Source of the DNA: Yersinia entomophaga
Lineage (GTDB): Bacteria > Pseudomonadota > Gammaproteobacteria > Enterobacterales > Enterobacteriaceae
Assembly (NCBI RefSeq): GCF_001656035.1
Contig: NZ_CP010029.1
Location: 3,346,074 to 3,410,073 of the forward strand
Direction of reading: 5' to 3'
DNA: 64,000 bases
Positions 25,680-38,675 of the stretch are shown here, one piece after another; positions within the stretch are counted from its first letter, which is position 1; each line of letters starts with the position of its first letter. The translations under genes were made by a program, and so were the position numbers. The notes under the pieces are model-generated. The model ran no database searches. It saw nothing but the letters and a program-made list of their open reading frames with translations, and was not told the DNA's origin.

Positions 25680-27281
25680 TCAGGGTTGAAGGATGGTCGG
25701 GCGCGGATTTTCCAGTAGATCTGGATAATCGAGCGTATAATGCAGGCCGCGACTTTCTTTCCTTTCCATCGCACAGCGCACGATAAGTTCGGCGACTTGC
25801 ACCAGATTACGCAATTCCAACAGGTTGTTGGAAATACGGAAATTCGCGTAATATTCGTCGATTTCCTGCTGCAAAGTATTGATGCGGCGCAGGGCGCGTT
25901 CCAACCTTTTGGTCGTACGTACGATGCCGACGTAATCCCACATAAATAGCCTTAATTCATGCCAATTATGTTGTATTACTACGCGTTCATCGGAGTTATC
26001 AACTCGGCTTTCATCCCACTCAGGCAGATGTTTGGCTAATTTGGCGTGGGGTAAACGCATCAAAATATCCTCAGATGCCGACCAGCCGTAAACCAGACAT
26101 TCCAACAATGAGTTAGACGCCATGCGGTTCGCTCCATGCAGCCCGGTGTAACTCACTTCCCCAATGGCGTACAGCCCGTCCAAATCGGTTCGACCATGCT
26201 GATCGACCATCACGCCGCCGCAGGTATAATGCGCTGCCGGAACGATGGGAATAGCTTCCTTGGTCAGGTCGATGCCCAAAGACAGCAGTTTTTGGTAGAT
26301 CATGGGGAAATGCTGCATCACGAATTCAGTTGGTTTATGGCTGATATCCAGATACATACAATCGGCACCCAGCCGCTTCATTTCATGGTCAATGGCTCGG
26401 GCGACGATATCTCGCGGTGCCAGTTCGCCTCGCGCGTCAAAATCAGGCATAAAGCGGGTGCCGTCAGGGCGTTTTAGGTAGGCTCCTTCACCGCGCAGCG
26501 CTTCGGTTAACAGGAAGTTGCGCGCCTGTGGGTGGAACAGGCAGGTCGGGTGAAACTGGTTAAATTCCAGATTGGCGACGCGGCAACCGGCACGCCAGGC
26601 CATAGCGATACCATCACCGGAGGAAATATCTGGATTGGTCGTATATTGATAAACCTTAGCTGCGCCGCCGGTAGCCAACACCACGGCTTTAGCGCGATAA
26701 GTTTCCACTTTTTCCAGCTCGCGGTTCCAGACATAAGCACCCACGACCCGCTTGGTTCCCGGCAGGCCAATTTTATTCGATGTGATCAAGTCCACGGCAT
26801 TGCGGCGCTCTTTCACTGAAATATTGGGGTGGGTGCTTGCTTTACCTACCAGGGTAGTCTCTACTTCTTTACCTGTAGCATCGGCTGTATGCAGAATGCG
26901 TCGGTGGCTGTGACCGCCTTCACGGGTTAGATGAAAACGTTCTTCGCCGCTGGCGTTGGTTTCGGTATCAAAGAGTACGCCCTGATCGATAAGCCATTGC
27001 ACGCAGCTGCGTGCGTTACTGGCAATAAATTCGACGGCATCTTTATCGCACAGCCCGGCCCCGGCAATCAGCGTGTCATCAACATGTGAGCTGATACTGT
27101 CGGTTTCGTCAAAAACGGCTGCAATTCCGCCTTGAGCATAAAAGGTTGCGCCTTCGTTCAGCGGGCCTTTGCTCAGAACGGTAACTTTACAGTGTGGTGC
27201 AAGGCGCAGCGCCAGTGACAGGCCCGCAGCGCCGCTTCCGATGATCAATACATCGCTAACATGTTCTGATGATGATGACAT
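25680..27281 (-). CDS. nadB: L-aspartate oxidase NadB
   Basis: A 533-residue FAD enzyme that oxidises L-aspartate to iminoaspartate, the first step of de novo NAD synthesis. The FAD-binding motif GSGAAG is at 15-20, followed by STFYAQGG-like [19 protein letters not shown] and the active-site region [12 protein letters not shown]. The C-terminal [16 protein letters not shown] is typical. I choose [15 protein letters not shown] (27281) as start, close to the E. coli N-terminus; the frame is open 12 codons further. It is divergent from rpoE. Confidence 0.95.
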   Translation of the reverse strand: MSSSSEHVSDVLIIGSGAAGLSLALRLAPHCKVTVLSKGPLNEGATFYAQGGIAAVFDETDSISSHVDDTLIAGAGLCDKDAVEFIASNARSCVQWLIDQGVLFDTETNASGEERFHLTREGGHSHRRILHTADATGKEVETTLVGKASTHPNISVKERRNAVDLITSNKIGLPGTKRVVGAYVWNRELEKVETYRAKAVVLATGGAAKVYQYTTNPDISSGDGIAMAWRAGCRVANLEFNQFHPTCLFHPQARNFLLTEALRGEGAYLKRPDGTRFMPDFDARGELAPRDIVARAIDHEMKRLGADCMYLDISHKPTEFVMQHFPMIYQKLLSLGIDLTKEAIPIVPAAHYTCGGVMVDQHGRTDLDGLYAIGEVSYTGLHGANRMASNSLLECLVYGWSASEDILMRLPHAKLAKHLPEWDESRVDNSDERVVIQHNWHELRLFMWDYVGIVRTTKRLERALRRINTLQQEIDEYYANFRISNNLLELRNLVQVAELIVRCAMERKESRGLHYTLDYPDLLENPRPTILQP

Positions 27282-27392
27282 AACGTATGATGTGTGCAGA
27301 AGAAGGGTGATTTTCATGGTAGCCTATCTGCCCGAGCAAAAGCTACGGGTATCAGATATTGAAAGGATATCGAAAGAAAAACAGGGCAATAG

Positions 27393-27420
27393 GGAACTTT
27401 GCTTTTTAATTAAACTCCAA
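27393..27420 (+). promoter_or_regulatory. sigma-E autoregulated promoter of rpoE
   Basis: GGAACTT at 27393-27399 is a perfect RpoE -35. After 16 bases TCCAA at 27416-27420 sits where TCTAA or TCAAA is expected. RpoE activates its own operon in E. coli from such a promoter. Confidence 0.75.
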
Positions 27421-27504
27421 GCAAGTGCTTGCTCAGGAAGGTAATGATATGACTGGCAGTACGATTTTTAGCGTGGGGATATATTTCGGGAGAGTTTGCC
27501 TCGG

Positions 27505-28080
27505 ATGAGCGAGCAGTTAACGGATCAAATGCTGGTTGAGCGGGTCCAAAAAGGAGACCAACAATCGTTCAATTTACTGGTTATTCGTTACCAGCATAAA
27601 GTGGCGAGCCTTGTATCTCGATACGTACCTCAGGGCGATGTCCCTGATGTGGTACAAGAATCCTTTATAAAGGCTTATCGCGCATTGGAGTCATTCCGTG
27701 GCGATAGTGCTTTCTACACATGGTTGTACCGTATCGCCGTCAACACGGCAAAAAATTACTTAGTCGCTCAGGGACGTCGTCCACCATCCAGTGATGTGGA
27801 TGCAAATGATGCTGAAAATTACGAAAATGCGGGCGCATTAAAAGAAATTTCGAACCCTGAGAACTTAATGTTGTCTGAGGAATTGAGGCAGATAGTTTTT
27901 CGTACCATAGAGTCACTCCCGGAGGATCTCCGGATGGCGATCACTTTGCGTGAGTTGGATGGTTTGAGCTATGAAGAAATAGCCGCCATTATGGATTGCC
28001 CGGTCGGTACCGTTCGTTCGCGTATCTTCCGTGCTCGCGAAGCTATCGATAACAAAGTTCAGCCGCTGATTCAGCGATAG
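27505..28080 (+). CDS. rpoE: RNA polymerase sigma-E factor
   Basis: A 191-residue ECF sigma factor that runs the envelope stress response. Region 2 (VASLVSRYVPQGDVPDVVQESFIKAYRALESFRGDSAFYTWLYRIAVNTAKN) and region 4 (RELDGLSYEEIAAIMDCPVGTVRSRIFRAREAI) are clear (both quoted in part from longer blocks; key residues DVVQE, FYTWLYRIA, GLSYEEIA, GTVRSR). The start at MSEQLTDQ (27505) matches E. coli; a TTG nine bases upstream is in frame. It heads the rpoE-rseABC operon and is held inactive by RseA. Confidence 0.97.
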   Translation: MSEQLTDQMLVERVQKGDQQSFNLLVIRYQHKVASLVSRYVPQGDVPDVVQESFIKAYRALESFRGDSAFYTWLYRIAVNTAKNYLVAQGRRPPSSDVDANDAENYENAGALKEISNPENLMLSEELRQIVFRTIESLPEDLRMAITLRELDGLSYEEIAAIMDCPVGTVRSRIFRAREAIDNKVQPLIQR

Positions 28081-28104
28081 CGGACACATAAAGGGTATTT
28101 AGGC

Positions 28105-28755
28105 ATGCAGAAAGAAAAGCTTTCCGCTCTGATGGATGGTGAAACTCTTGATAGCGAACTGATGAGTTCTTTATCAAAAGATAACGAACTGCAACAAAGC
28201 TGGCAGAGTTATCACTTAATCCGTGACACTCTGCGCGGTGACGTTGGTGAAGTCATTCATCTTGATATTGCTAGCCGCGTGGCTGCTGCACTGAAAGATG
28301 AACCCGTCCGCTTCGCACCAGCTGCCGTGCCTGAATCTCAACCTCAGCCGCATCTCTGGCAGAAAATGCCGTTCTGGAACAAAGTGCGTCCCTGGGCTAG
28401 TCAACTTACCCAAGTTGGCATGGCTGCCTGCGTTTCTCTGGCGGTGATTGTGGGGGTTCAGCAATACAACCAGCCAGCAACAGACACTATGCAGTCTGAA
28501 TCTCCGGCCTTTAATACCTTGCCAATGATGGGCAAAGCATCGCCAGTCAGTTTTGGTGTGCCGGTTGATGGAACTTTTGGCAACAGTCAGCAAAAGCAGG
28601 TTCAGGAACAGCGTCGCCGTGTCGATATGCTGAGCCAGGATTTTGAATTGCAGCGCCGTTTACCGCAGGATCCGCTACAACAAGAACAGTCTGTATCGCC
28701 GCAAGCCGCTATTCAGGTGCCTGGAACTCAGTCCTTAGGAATGCAACAGCAGTAA
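28105..28755 (+). CDS. rseA: anti-sigma-E factor RseA
   Basis: A 216-residue inner-membrane protein. The N-terminal cytoplasmic domain (LSALMDGETLDSELMSSL, SWQSYHLIRDTLRG region) binds and blocks RpoE. A single transmembrane helix lies at about residues 102-118 (VGMAACVSLAVIVGVQQ). The periplasmic part is Gln/Pro-rich and binds RseB. In stress, DegS and RseP cut it to free RpoE. It is 25 bases downstream of rpoE, and its stop overlaps the rseB start. Confidence 0.95.
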   Translation: MQKEKLSALMDGETLDSELMSSLSKDNELQQSWQSYHLIRDTLRGDVGEVIHLDIASRVAAALKDEPVRFAPAAVPESQPQPHLWQKMPFWNKVRPWASQLTQVGMAACVSLAVIVGVQQYNQPATDTMQSESPAFNTLPMMGKASPVSFGVPVDGTFGNSQQKQVQEQRRRVDMLSQDFELQRRLPQDPLQQEQSVSPQAAIQVPGTQSLGMQQQ

Positions 28756-29711
28756 TGAAGCAACTTTTGTTATCCGTCTGTTTACTGACGGGCGGCCTGT
28801 TCGTGCCAATAATCGCCTCTGCTCAAAATGAACCAGAGGCGTTGTTGCAAGAAATGGGCAGTGCCAGTCAGTCACTCAACTATGAGCTAGGCTATATTAA
28901 TGTCAATAACCAAGGGATTGATTCTCTTCGTTATCGCCATGCTATATCTGAAGGCAAAGCGTTAGCTCAGCTATTACGCATGGATGGACCTCGCACCGAG
29001 GTTCTTCAGCGCGGTACTGAAATTAGCTATTTCGAACCTGGCTTCGACCCTTTTACTCTGGCCGGTGATCACATAGTCGATGCTTTGCCTTCCATCGTGT
29101 TTTCTAATTTCAAAAATCTGGCCAAATATTACGACTATATTGCCGTGGGGCGAGCGCGCGTAGCCGATCGTCCCTGCCAGGTTATTCGTGTTGTAGCCAA
29201 AGATGGCACGCGCTATAGCTATATTATCTGGCTAGACGAAACGACAAAATTACCGATGCGCATCGATCTCTTGGATCGCGATGGAGAAACGCTGGAGCAA
29301 TTCAGAGTGATATCCATGGGGGTAGGTACGCCGATTCAAACGGTATTGCAAGGTATGAAAGCTCTTGAGCTACCACCATTGCTCGCTTTACCTGCGAAAC
29401 AAAAAGTCGATTTCGTCTGGGCTCCAGCTTGGCTGCCTTCGGGAATGGTCGAAGTTTCTCGCAGCCGTCGAACTCTACCGAATCTGGATACGCCAACGGA
29501 AACTCGATTGTATACCGACGGATTGTTCAGCTTTACGGTGAACGTAAACCCGGCCGATAAGAATGCTGTGACCGGGCAATCTTTGCGTCAGGGGCGCCGT
29601 ACCGTTGAAAGTGAAGTACGCAATGGCGCTGAAATTACCGTTGTAGGTGAGATTCCTCCCGCTACGGCGAAACGTATTGCCGGCAGCGTTGTGTTAAAGG
29701 CTAAGAAATAA
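28755..29711 (+). CDS. rseB: sigma-E regulatory protein RseB
   Basis: A 318-residue periplasmic protein that binds RseA and protects it from DegS; it also senses lipopolysaccharide and lipoprotein stress. Residues 1-23 form a signal peptide (LLLSVCLLTGGLFVPIIASA). The MucB/RseB two-domain fold is indicated by PEALLQEMGSASQSLNYELG near the start and the C-terminal LPSGMVEVSRSRRTL and IAGSVVLKAKK. It overlaps both neighbours in the operon by one base. Confidence 0.95.
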   Translation: MKQLLLSVCLLTGGLFVPIIASAQNEPEALLQEMGSASQSLNYELGYINVNNQGIDSLRYRHAISEGKALAQLLRMDGPRTEVLQRGTEISYFEPGFDPFTLAGDHIVDALPSIVFSNFKNLAKYYDYIAVGRARVADRPCQVIRVVAKDGTRYSYIIWLDETTKLPMRIDLLDRDGETLEQFRVISMGVGTPIQTVLQGMKALELPPLLALPAKQKVDFVWAPAWLPSGMVEVSRSRRTLPNLDTPTETRLYTDGLFSFTVNVNPADKNAVTGQSLRQGRRTVESEVRNGAEITVVGEIPPATAKRIAGSVVLKAKK

Positions 29712-30172
29712 TGATGAAGGAATGGGCCACGGTGATTTCGTGGCAACAGGGTATAGCGTTGCTGCGCTGTGAGCCTCATGCCGGCTGCGGTAATTGTCAT
29801 GCCCGCGGCGGCTGTGGCAGCGACCTGTTGAATAAACTTGGCCCAGAATCTCAACATCAGCTTCAAGTCGCTATCGATCAACCGCTTGAACCGGGTCAAC
29901 GGGTTGAAGTGGGAATCAGCGAAGGCAGCTTGCTACGTTCGGCGATGTTGGTTTACCTGACGCCGCTTTTCGGGCTGATTGCCGGTGGCGCATTATGTCA
30001 GAATATCTTTGTGACCGAGGCAATGACCGCGGTTGGTGCGGTATTAGGCGGAATAGCCGGTTTTTTACTTGCTCGAAGGCTGGCGGCTAAGGTTGAGGAG
30101 CGGGCTGATTATCAACCGGTTGTATTGCAAATAGGTTTACCGCCGACGGCGCTGAGAATCCAGCAAGATTGA
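29711..30172 (+). CDS. rseC: SoxR-reducing system / sigma-E regulator RseC
   Basis: A 153-residue inner-membrane protein. The N-terminal region has a Cys cluster (CEPHAGCGNCHARGGCG) followed by LLNKLGP, typical of RseC, and two transmembrane helices follow (about residues 76-92 and 100-118). In E. coli it has been linked to SoxR reduction and thiamine synthesis, with only a mild effect on sigma-E. Either of two consecutive ATG codons may be used. It is the last gene of the operon. Confidence 0.93.
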   Translation: MMKEWATVISWQQGIALLRCEPHAGCGNCHARGGCGSDLLNKLGPESQHQLQVAIDQPLEPGQRVEVGISEGSLLRSAMLVYLTPLFGLIAGGALCQNIFVTEAMTAVGAVLGGIAGFLLARRLAAKVEERADYQPVVLQIGLPPTALRIQQD

Positions 30173-30179
30173 TTTCAAA

Positions 30180-31019
30180 TTAGTGATTTATCGGGCTGTG
30201 ATAGGCTGGTATGCGGTTTTGAATCATATGTTGAATTAAGGCAATAAACAGATCTGCGCTGATTAATTCCGCATAATTTATCGAAAATAAAACACTCCCT
30301 TCATCATCAAGCAGGCGTATCGACTCGTTATTATTGCCCTTACTCCCAGTTTCAATTCTCCGTATATTCTCGATATCAATGACGCGTTGCTGCGTGGTTA
30401 AAGTGCGTGCGTTCAGCCTAATGGCATGGGGAATAACCTCAACCAGGTCATGATCAATAAATTGATTAAACCAAGACGGTTTTTTGTTAACCACATCAAA
30501 GTTGATTATTTCTCCCTGAAATAGTCGGGTAAGACAGGCGTCGCCAGCATGGCTAACCTGTTGATAAACGATATTTCGCATCAAGGGGTTAGCTCCCATG
30601 ATATTAGAAACGATAATATTCCATTGCTGGTGGTGTGAGGCGCGAAATGCCATTGCGTTTATCTTTCCCCTTGGATTAATCCCCAAGTGGAAATGGTAAA
30701 TATGCGTGATTTTATCAAAAGGAATGAAATAAACTTTTTCACTGTAATGATTAAATACCCGAACGCCATTCTCATATAAGAAATAGGTAAAGTCCGGCGT
30801 GATATATAACCGGGAATAAAGCAGGACGCTCAGGGATAATGCCGCCAGCAGAATGCACAACACCAATAATATTGAAGGCGTAGAAAATACATTGGTTGCC
30901 GTTGCCAATGTGATAATCACCAGTGTCATTACTATAATAAAGGCGACGGAAGCCAGTGTCAGTTTTGAGTTTTTCTTACTAAACTCGTGGCGGCTGAGAA
31001 TTGGGCCTTCATCGATCAT
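30180..31019 (-). CDS. hypothetical membrane protein between rseC and lepA
   Basis: A 279-residue protein I do not recognise. A strong AAGGAGG ribosome binding site supports the start. Two adjacent membrane helices lie at about residues 22-42 and 47-67, and the remaining 210 residues would be cytoplasmic. That part has two stretches of the form IPFDKITHIYHFHLG and VIDIENIRRIETGSKG, each a beta-strand-rich set like a PH-domain or bacterial bPH2-type repeat, but this is only a guess. In E. coli rseC and lepA are adjacent, so this gene is a lineage-specific addition, on the opposite strand to both neighbours. Confidence 0.65.
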   Translation of the reverse strand: MIDEGPILSRHEFSKKNSKLTLASVAFIIVMTLVIITLATATNVFSTPSILLVLCILLAALSLSVLLYSRLYITPDFTYFLYENGVRVFNHYSEKVYFIPFDKITHIYHFHLGINPRGKINAMAFRASHHQQWNIIVSNIMGANPLMRNIVYQQVSHAGDACLTRLFQGEIINFDVVNKKPSWFNQFIDHDLVEVIPHAIRLNARTLTTQQRVIDIENIRRIETGSKGNNNESIRLLDDEGSVLFSINYAELISADLFIALIQHMIQNRIPAYHSPINH

Positions 31020-31621
31020 CAGACCTCCTTAATGGCGATAAAACGGTTTCACCATTTAGGTTATTCCAAGGTGATTTTTATATTCTAGGTGAGGCGAATA
31101 TTGACGATATGAGGTTTTTCCTAAAGTGAATGGGTATTTCTGAAAAGACATCAGTTACCTCAATGAGAAAATAATAAGTGACTTAGGAGGAGAGCCAAGA
31201 AGAGAATGACGTAGGTTTCTTTGAGCATATCTCCCAAATCCGCCCAATAACCACTTTATTTAAATGGATTTAAACTCTGATATAAATCAGCAACATAAAA
31301 ATACGGCGCGTTAAGCTTTAATGCGACTATCCTTTAAGCCGAGCGACTCGCGGTTCCGGTATTCATATTAATGCCAATGATGGGCCGCTATTGCTCTCGA
31401 GGAGTGTCCTGACAGAGCGACTTGATTTCATCTGAAAGCAAGGATAATAGTAAGGATTGGCATGAGGATGACTAGGTTTTCATTGTCTTGACATGTAGAA
31501 TACCGCGACTTAGGCGAAAGACAGCCAACCTAACAACTTACAATACTGACTGTCGCTTTATGTCCATGCGTGTGTCCATAGGCGAATGATTCAGAAATAC
31601 CAAGGCAGAAAAACTTTTATA
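31020..31621. other. 600-bp gap upstream of lepA
   Basis: No convincing gene or RNA is visible. TTGACA at 31488-31493 could be a -35 box for lepA but no good -10 follows at the right distance. The lepA start has only a weak Shine-Dalgarno (AAGGCAG well upstream), as in relatives. Confidence 0.4.
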
Positions 31622-33421
31622 ATGAAGCATATACGAAATTTCTCCATTATTGCCCATATTGACCACGGTAAGTCGACGCTGTCTGACCGTATTATCCAGA
31701 TTTGTGGCGGTTTAAGTGAGCGCGAAATGGCCGCGCAGGTTCTGGATTCCATGGATCTGGAGCGTGAGCGCGGGATTACCATCAAGGCACAAAGCGTGAC
31801 CTTGGATTATCGTGCTCAGGACGGTCAAACTTATCAGCTCAACTTTATCGATACTCCCGGTCACGTAGACTTCTCTTATGAGGTTTCCCGCTCGCTGGCG
31901 GCCTGTGAAGGCGCACTGCTGGTGGTGGATGCTGGGCAGGGCGTTGAAGCCCAGACATTAGCCAACTGCTATACCGCGATGGAAATGGATCTGGAAGTGG
32001 TTCCGGTTTTGAACAAAATCGACCTGCCAGCCGCCGATCCTGAACGCGTAGCGGAAGAGATTGAAGATATCGTCGGTATCGATGCTGCTGACGCCGTGCG
32101 CTGCTCGGCGAAAACCGGTGTTGGTGTACCTGATGTGCTTGAGCGTCTGGTGCGTGATATTCCGCCGCCAGAGGGCGATCCGGAAGCTCCATTACAGGCG
32201 CTGATCATCGACTCATGGTTCGATAACTATCTGGGCGTTGTTTCTTTGATCCGTATTAAAAACGGTACCTTGCGCAAAGGCGACAAGATCAAAGTGATGA
32301 GCACTGGCCAGACCTATAACGCTGACCGCTTAGGTATCTTCACGCCAAAACGTATTGACCGCGAAGTGTTGAACTGTGGCGAAGTAGGCTGGTTGGTCTG
32401 CGCGATTAAAGACATTCTTGGCGCGCCAGTCGGCGATACGCTGACGCTGGCTCGTCAACCGGCGGAAAAATCCCTGCCGGGCTTTAAGAAAGTGAAACCG
32501 CAGGTTTATGCCGGTTTGTTCCCAATCAGCTCTGATGATTACGAAAGCTTCCGTGATGCGCTGGGTAAATTGAGCCTGAACGACGCGTCTCTGTTCTATG
32601 AACCAGAGAGTTCTACTGCGCTGGGTTTTGGTTTCCGCTGTGGTTTCCTTGGCTTGCTGCATATGGAAATCATTCAGGAACGTCTGGAACGTGAATACGA
32701 TCTGGAACTGATTACCACTGCGCCAACCGTAGTGTATGAAGTGATTACCACTAGTCAGGAAACCGTTTATGTTGATAGTCCGTCTAAGCTACCGGCACTG
32801 AACAACATTGAAGAGTTGCGCGAGCCTATCGCAGAGTGTCATATGCTGTTGCCGCAAGAGTATCTGGGTAACGTTATTACACTGTGTATCGAGAAACGTG
32901 GCGTACAGACCAACATGGTTTACCACGGTAACCAGGTGGCGCTGACCTACGAAATCCCGATGGCAGAAGTGGTGCTGGACTTCTTTGACCGCCTGAAATC
33001 AACGTCACGCGGCTATGCGTCCCTGGACTATAATTTCAAGCGTTTCCAGACCTCTGACATGGTCCGCGTTGACGTTTTGATCAACAACGAACGTGTTGAT
33101 GCACTGGCTCTGATTACTCACCGTGACAACGCTCAATATCGTGGTCGCGATTTGGTCGAGAAGATGAAAGAGCTGATTCCGCGCCAGCAATTCGATATTG
33201 CAATTCAGGCGGCTATCGGCAACCACATCATTGCGCGTTCAACCGTGAAACAGCTGCGTAAAAACGTATTGGCGAAGTGTTACGGCGGTGATGTTAGCCG
33301 TAAGAAAAAGCTGTTGCAGAAGCAGAAAGACGGTAAAAAACGTATGAAGCAGGTGGGTAACGTTGAGTTGCCACAAGAGGCTTTCCTGGCCATTCTGCAC
33401 GTTGGCAAAGACGGAAAATAA
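31622..33421 (+). CDS. lepA: elongation factor 4 (LepA)
   Basis: A 599-residue translational GTPase. The P loop AHIDHGKST is at residues 11-19, followed by RERGITIK (switch I), DTPGHVDF (switch II) and NKIDLP. The C-terminal domain contains the family block [20 protein letters not shown] followed by [10 protein letters not shown]. It acts on 70S ribosomes and in 30S biogenesis. The start at [13 protein letters not shown] (31622) gives the E. coli length. It leads lepA-lepB. Confidence 0.97.
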   Translation: MKHIRNFSIIAHIDHGKSTLSDRIIQICGGLSEREMAAQVLDSMDLERERGITIKAQSVTLDYRAQDGQTYQLNFIDTPGHVDFSYEVSRSLAACEGALLVVDAGQGVEAQTLANCYTAMEMDLEVVPVLNKIDLPAADPERVAEEIEDIVGIDAADAVRCSAKTGVGVPDVLERLVRDIPPPEGDPEAPLQALIIDSWFDNYLGVVSLIRIKNGTLRKGDKIKVMSTGQTYNADRLGIFTPKRIDREVLNCGEVGWLVCAIKDILGAPVGDTLTLARQPAEKSLPGFKKVKPQVYAGLFPISSDDYESFRDALGKLSLNDASLFYEPESSTALGFGFRCGFLGLLHMEIIQERLEREYDLELITTAPTVVYEVITTSQETVYVDSPSKLPALNNIEELREPIAECHMLLPQEYLGNVITLCIEKRGVQTNMVYHGNQVALTYEIPMAEVVLDFFDRLKSTSRGYASLDYNFKRFQTSDMVRVDVLINNERVDALALITHRDNAQYRGRDLVEKMKELIPRQQFDIAIQAAIGNHIIARSTVKQLRKNVLAKCYGGDVSRKKKLLQKQKDGKKRMKQVGNVELPQEAFLAILHVGKDGK

Positions 33422-33437
33422 GTTGTAAGGAGTTTGA

Positions 33438-34415
33438 ATGGCTAACATGTTCGCCTTGATTCTGGCCGTAGCTACGCTGGTCACAGGGATTATCTGGTGT
33501 TTCGAGCGTTTCAAATGGGCGCCGGCACGTCAGGCAAAAATTGCGGCTATCAATGCCCAAACAGCGGGCACGGTAGATGAGAAAGCTTTATCTAAAGTTG
33601 CTCGTCAGCCTGGCTGGATCGAGACCTGTGCTTCGATTTTCCCGGTGCTGGCGCTGGTGTTTATCGTGCGTTCATTCATTTATGAGCCATTTCAGATTCC
33701 GTCTGGATCGATGATGCCAACTATGCTGATCGGCGATTTTATTCTGGTGGAAAAGTATGCCTACGGCATTAAAGATCCTATTACCCAGACGACGCTGATC
33801 CCAACGGGACATCCGAAACGCGGCGACGTGGTGGTATTTAAGTATCCGCTGGATCCTCGGGTTGATTACATCAAGCGTGTGGTTGGTTTGCCGGGAGATC
33901 GGGTTAGTTACGATCCTATTGCCAAACAAGTAACGGTGCAGCCAGCCTGCAATACTGGTCACTCTTGTGATAGCGCGTTAGCCATTACTTACAGCGAATC
34001 TGTGCCGAGCGAATTCGTCCAGACTTTCCGCTTCAGCGGTATGGGCGAGTCTTCGGCCGGATTCTTCCAGATTCCGACCAATAAGCCGGTTCCAGATGAT
34101 GGTGTACGTTTGCGTCAGCGCAGCGAAAGTTTAGGGCCGGTTTCCCATCAGATTCTGATGGTGCCGGGTCGGAACGATCAGATTGGTGCTTATTATCAGC
34201 AGCCAGACCAGCCGCTTGGCGTTTGGGTGGTTCCGGAAGGTCACTACTTTATGATGGGTGATAACCGGGATAATAGTGCGGATAGTCGCTTCTGGGGCTT
34301 CGTCCCTGAGCGCAATCTGGTGGGTAAAGCCACTGCTATCTGGATGAGTTTTGAAAAGCAGGAAGGTGAATGGCCAACGGGTGTGCGTTTAAGCCGTATT
34401 GGTGGAATTCATTAA
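33438..34415 (+). CDS. lepB: signal peptidase I
   Basis: A 325-residue inner-membrane serine protease that removes signal peptides from exported proteins. Two membrane helices (residues 3-21 and about 62-79) precede the periplasmic catalytic domain. Catalytic Ser91 is in PSGSMMPT and Lys146 in DYIKR, the same positions as in E. coli. GDNRDNSADSRFWGFVP is the family box E. TAAGGAG precedes the ATG, 16 bases after lepA. Confidence 0.97.
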   Translation: MANMFALILAVATLVTGIIWCFERFKWAPARQAKIAAINAQTAGTVDEKALSKVARQPGWIETCASIFPVLALVFIVRSFIYEPFQIPSGSMMPTMLIGDFILVEKYAYGIKDPITQTTLIPTGHPKRGDVVVFKYPLDPRVDYIKRVVGLPGDRVSYDPIAKQVTVQPACNTGHSCDSALAITYSESVPSEFVQTFRFSGMGESSAGFFQIPTNKPVPDDGVRLRQRSESLGPVSHQILMVPGRNDQIGAYYQQPDQPLGVWVVPEGHYFMMGDNRDNSADSRFWGFVPERNLVGKATAIWMSFEKQEGEWPTGVRLSRIGGIH

Positions 34416-36305
<1,890 letters not shown>

Positions 36306-36314
36306 GACTCGTCG

Positions 36315-37046
36315 ATGGAAGGTTGGCAGCGCGCATTTGTTTTGCATAGTCGCCCTTACAGCGAAACCAGCCTGATGCTGGATTTGTTTACCGAAGGGGA
36401 AGGGCGCATGCGAGTTTTGGCCAAGGGTGCGCGTGGCCGACGTTCCAATTTAAAAGGCTGTTTACAGCCTTTTACGCCATTACTGGTTCGCTGGGCCGGT
36501 CGTGGGGAAGTGAAAACACTACGTAATGCGGAGCCGGTTTCTCTGGCGCTGCCACTCAGCGGATCGATGCTTTACAGCGGGCTGTACGTTAACGAACTAC
36601 TGTCTCGCGTACTGGAGCACGGTACTAACTATTCTGCATTATTCTTCGATTATCTCCATTGCTTACAAGCCCTTGCCGCAACGGACGGTTCCCCTGAACA
36701 CGCTTTACGTCAGTTCGAGCTGGCTATGCTATCCAGTCTGGGTTACGGCGTGGATTTTCTCCATTGCGCCGGGAGTGGGCAAGCCGTCGCTGACACCATG
36801 ACTTATCGCTATCGGGAAGAGAAAGGTTTTATCGCCAGTTTGGTGGTGGACCACTACAGTTTTACCGGACGGCAGCTACAGGCATTGGCCAGTCGGGAGT
36901 TTCCCGATGCTGATACATTACGTGCCGCCAAGCGTTTTACTCGAATGGCGTTGAAACCTTATTTGGGCGGTAAACCGCTTAAAAGTCGTGAATTATTCAG
37001 ACAATTTGTAATAAAACCTCCTGCCGACCCGACGCAGACATCCTGA
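36315..37046 (+). CDS. recO: recombination mediator RecO
   Basis: A 243-residue protein that, with RecR and RecF, loads RecA on SSB-coated single-stranded DNA. The N-terminal OB fold begins [28 protein letters not shown] and is followed by [15 protein letters not shown] (both in part). The C-terminal half is helical and ends [13 protein letters not shown]. Enterobacterial RecO lacks a complete zinc-binding Cys set, as seen here. Third gene after rnc and era. Confidence 0.95.
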   Translation: MEGWQRAFVLHSRPYSETSLMLDLFTEGEGRMRVLAKGARGRRSNLKGCLQPFTPLLVRWAGRGEVKTLRNAEPVSLALPLSGSMLYSGLYVNELLSRVLEHGTNYSALFFDYLHCLQALAATDGSPEHALRQFELAMLSSLGYGVDFLHCAGSGQAVADTMTYRYREEKGFIASLVVDHYSFTGRQLQALASREFPDADTLRAAKRFTRMALKPYLGGKPLKSRELFRQFVIKPPADPTQTS

Positions 37047-37171
37047 TTTTATTGATTTTTAATCCGTTCTGTATCAACTTTCCCCGATCCTAACCTATCC
37101 GCTGCGCCTGCACTCGGTGTAAACTGCGGGCTGTTAACCTATCTTACTACGGGCTTTTCTGGAGGGCTGTC

Positions 37172-37903
37172 ATGGCTGATTTGCTGCTAGGCGTTAATAT
37201 CGATCATATCGCTACGTTACGAAATGCGCGTGGTACTCACTATCCCGATCCGGTTCAGGCGGCTTTCATTGCCGAACAGTCTGGTGCTGACGGTATTACC
37301 GTTCATTTACGCGAAGATCGCCGTCATATTACCGATAGAGACGTACGGATTTTGCGTCAGACCATTCAGACTCGAATGAACCTGGAAATGGCCGTCACGG
37401 ACGAGATGCTGGACATCGCCTGCGACATTCAGCCGCACTTTTGCTGTCTGGTGCCGGAAAAACGTCAGGAAGTGACCACCGAAGGCGGGTTAGACGTTGC
37501 CGGTCAGATCGACAAAATGACGTTGGCTGTTGGTCAGCTTACCGACGCGGGGATTCTGGTTTCGCTGTTTATTGATGCCGATATGCGCCAGATTGACGCC
37601 GCGGTGGCGGTAGGTGCACCTTACATTGAGATTCATACCGGCGCTTATGCTGATGCTAAATCCGATCTGATTCGTCAGGCGGAGCTGATGCGTATTGCCA
37701 AAGCGGCGGCCTATGCCGCTGGCAAAGGTCTGAAAGTGAATGCCGGACACGGCCTGACTTATCATAACGTTCAGCCTATTGCTGCCTTACCTGAAATGCA
37801 TGAACTGAATATCGGTCACGCGATTATCGGCCAGGCGGTGATGACCGGCTTGCCGGCTGCGGTTTCCGAAATGAAAACCTTAATGCGGGAAGCGCGTCGC
37901 TGA
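37172..37903 (+). CDS. pdxJ: pyridoxine 5'-phosphate synthase
   Basis: A 243-residue TIM-barrel enzyme that joins 3-amino-1-hydroxyacetone phosphate and deoxyxylulose phosphate to make pyridoxine phosphate. The opening [18 protein letters not shown] is family-specific, [14 protein letters not shown] and [16 protein letters not shown] hold substrate-binding residues, and the barrel ends with [19 protein letters not shown] site precedes the ATG. It overlaps acpS by one base, a linkage conserved in gammaproteobacteria. Confidence 0.97.
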   Translation: MADLLLGVNIDHIATLRNARGTHYPDPVQAAFIAEQSGADGITVHLREDRRHITDRDVRILRQTIQTRMNLEMAVTDEMLDIACDIQPHFCCLVPEKRQEVTTEGGLDVAGQIDKMTLAVGQLTDAGILVSLFIDADMRQIDAAVAVGAPYIEIHTGAYADAKSDLIRQAELMRIAKAAAYAAGKGLKVNAGHGLTYHNVQPIAALPEMHELNIGHAIIGQAVMTGLPAAVSEMKTLMREARR

Positions 37904-38283
37904 TGGCTATTTTGGGGCTGGGTACTGATATTGTTGAAATCTCACGTATGGAAGCTGTGGTGAATCGCAGTGGAGAGCGGCTGGCAAAGCGAGTTCTCAG
38001 CCCGGCAGAATGGCAACAGTATCAGCAACATCAGCAGCCGGTGCGGTTTCTGGCTAAGCGTTTTGCGGTGAAAGAAGCGGCAGCTAAGGCGTTTGGCACC
38101 GGTATTCGCAACGGACTGGCATTCAATCAGTTTGAAGTCGTCAATGACGTTTTAGGCAAGCCGACGCTGCACTTACATGGCCGCGCTGCGGAGCTGGCGC
38201 TGGAGCTGGGCGTGGCATCTCTGCATGTTTCTTTAGCGGATGAACGGCGCTATGCCTGTGCAACGGTGATAATTGAGAGTTAA
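37903..38283 (+). CDS. acpS: holo-[acyl-carrier-protein] synthase
   Basis: A 126-residue phosphopantetheinyl transferase that activates acyl carrier protein for fatty acid synthesis. The motif [13 protein letters not shown] (with the metal-binding Asp) and [15 protein letters not shown] (with the catalytic Glu/Lys) are both present. It overlaps the pdxJ stop (TGATGG, start ATG). A hairpin with T run follows at 38312-38334. Confidence 0.96.
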   Translation: MAILGLGTDIVEISRMEAVVNRSGERLAKRVLSPAEWQQYQQHQQPVRFLAKRFAVKEAAAKAFGTGIRNGLAFNQFEVVNDVLGKPTLHLHGRAAELALELGVASLHVSLADERRYACATVIIES

Positions 38284-38311
38284 TCAGGATTTAATCGATT
38301 CGGATCTTGGC

Positions 38312-38334
38312 AAGGGCGTATTTATACGCCCTTT
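38312..38334. terminator. terminator between acpS and yfhL
   Basis: AAGGGCGTA pairs with TACGCCCTT around four bases (TTTA). It lies between two convergent genes and may act in both directions. Confidence 0.75.
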
Positions 38335-38352
38335 GTTGCAACTGCGGCGCGG

Positions 38353-38664
<312 letters not shown>

Positions 38665-38675
38665 CTATCATCGCC

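Noticed and set aside
31488..31493. TTGACA as the lepA promoter
   Set aside because: No acceptable -10 hexamer lies 16-18 bases downstream, so I do not call it a promoter.
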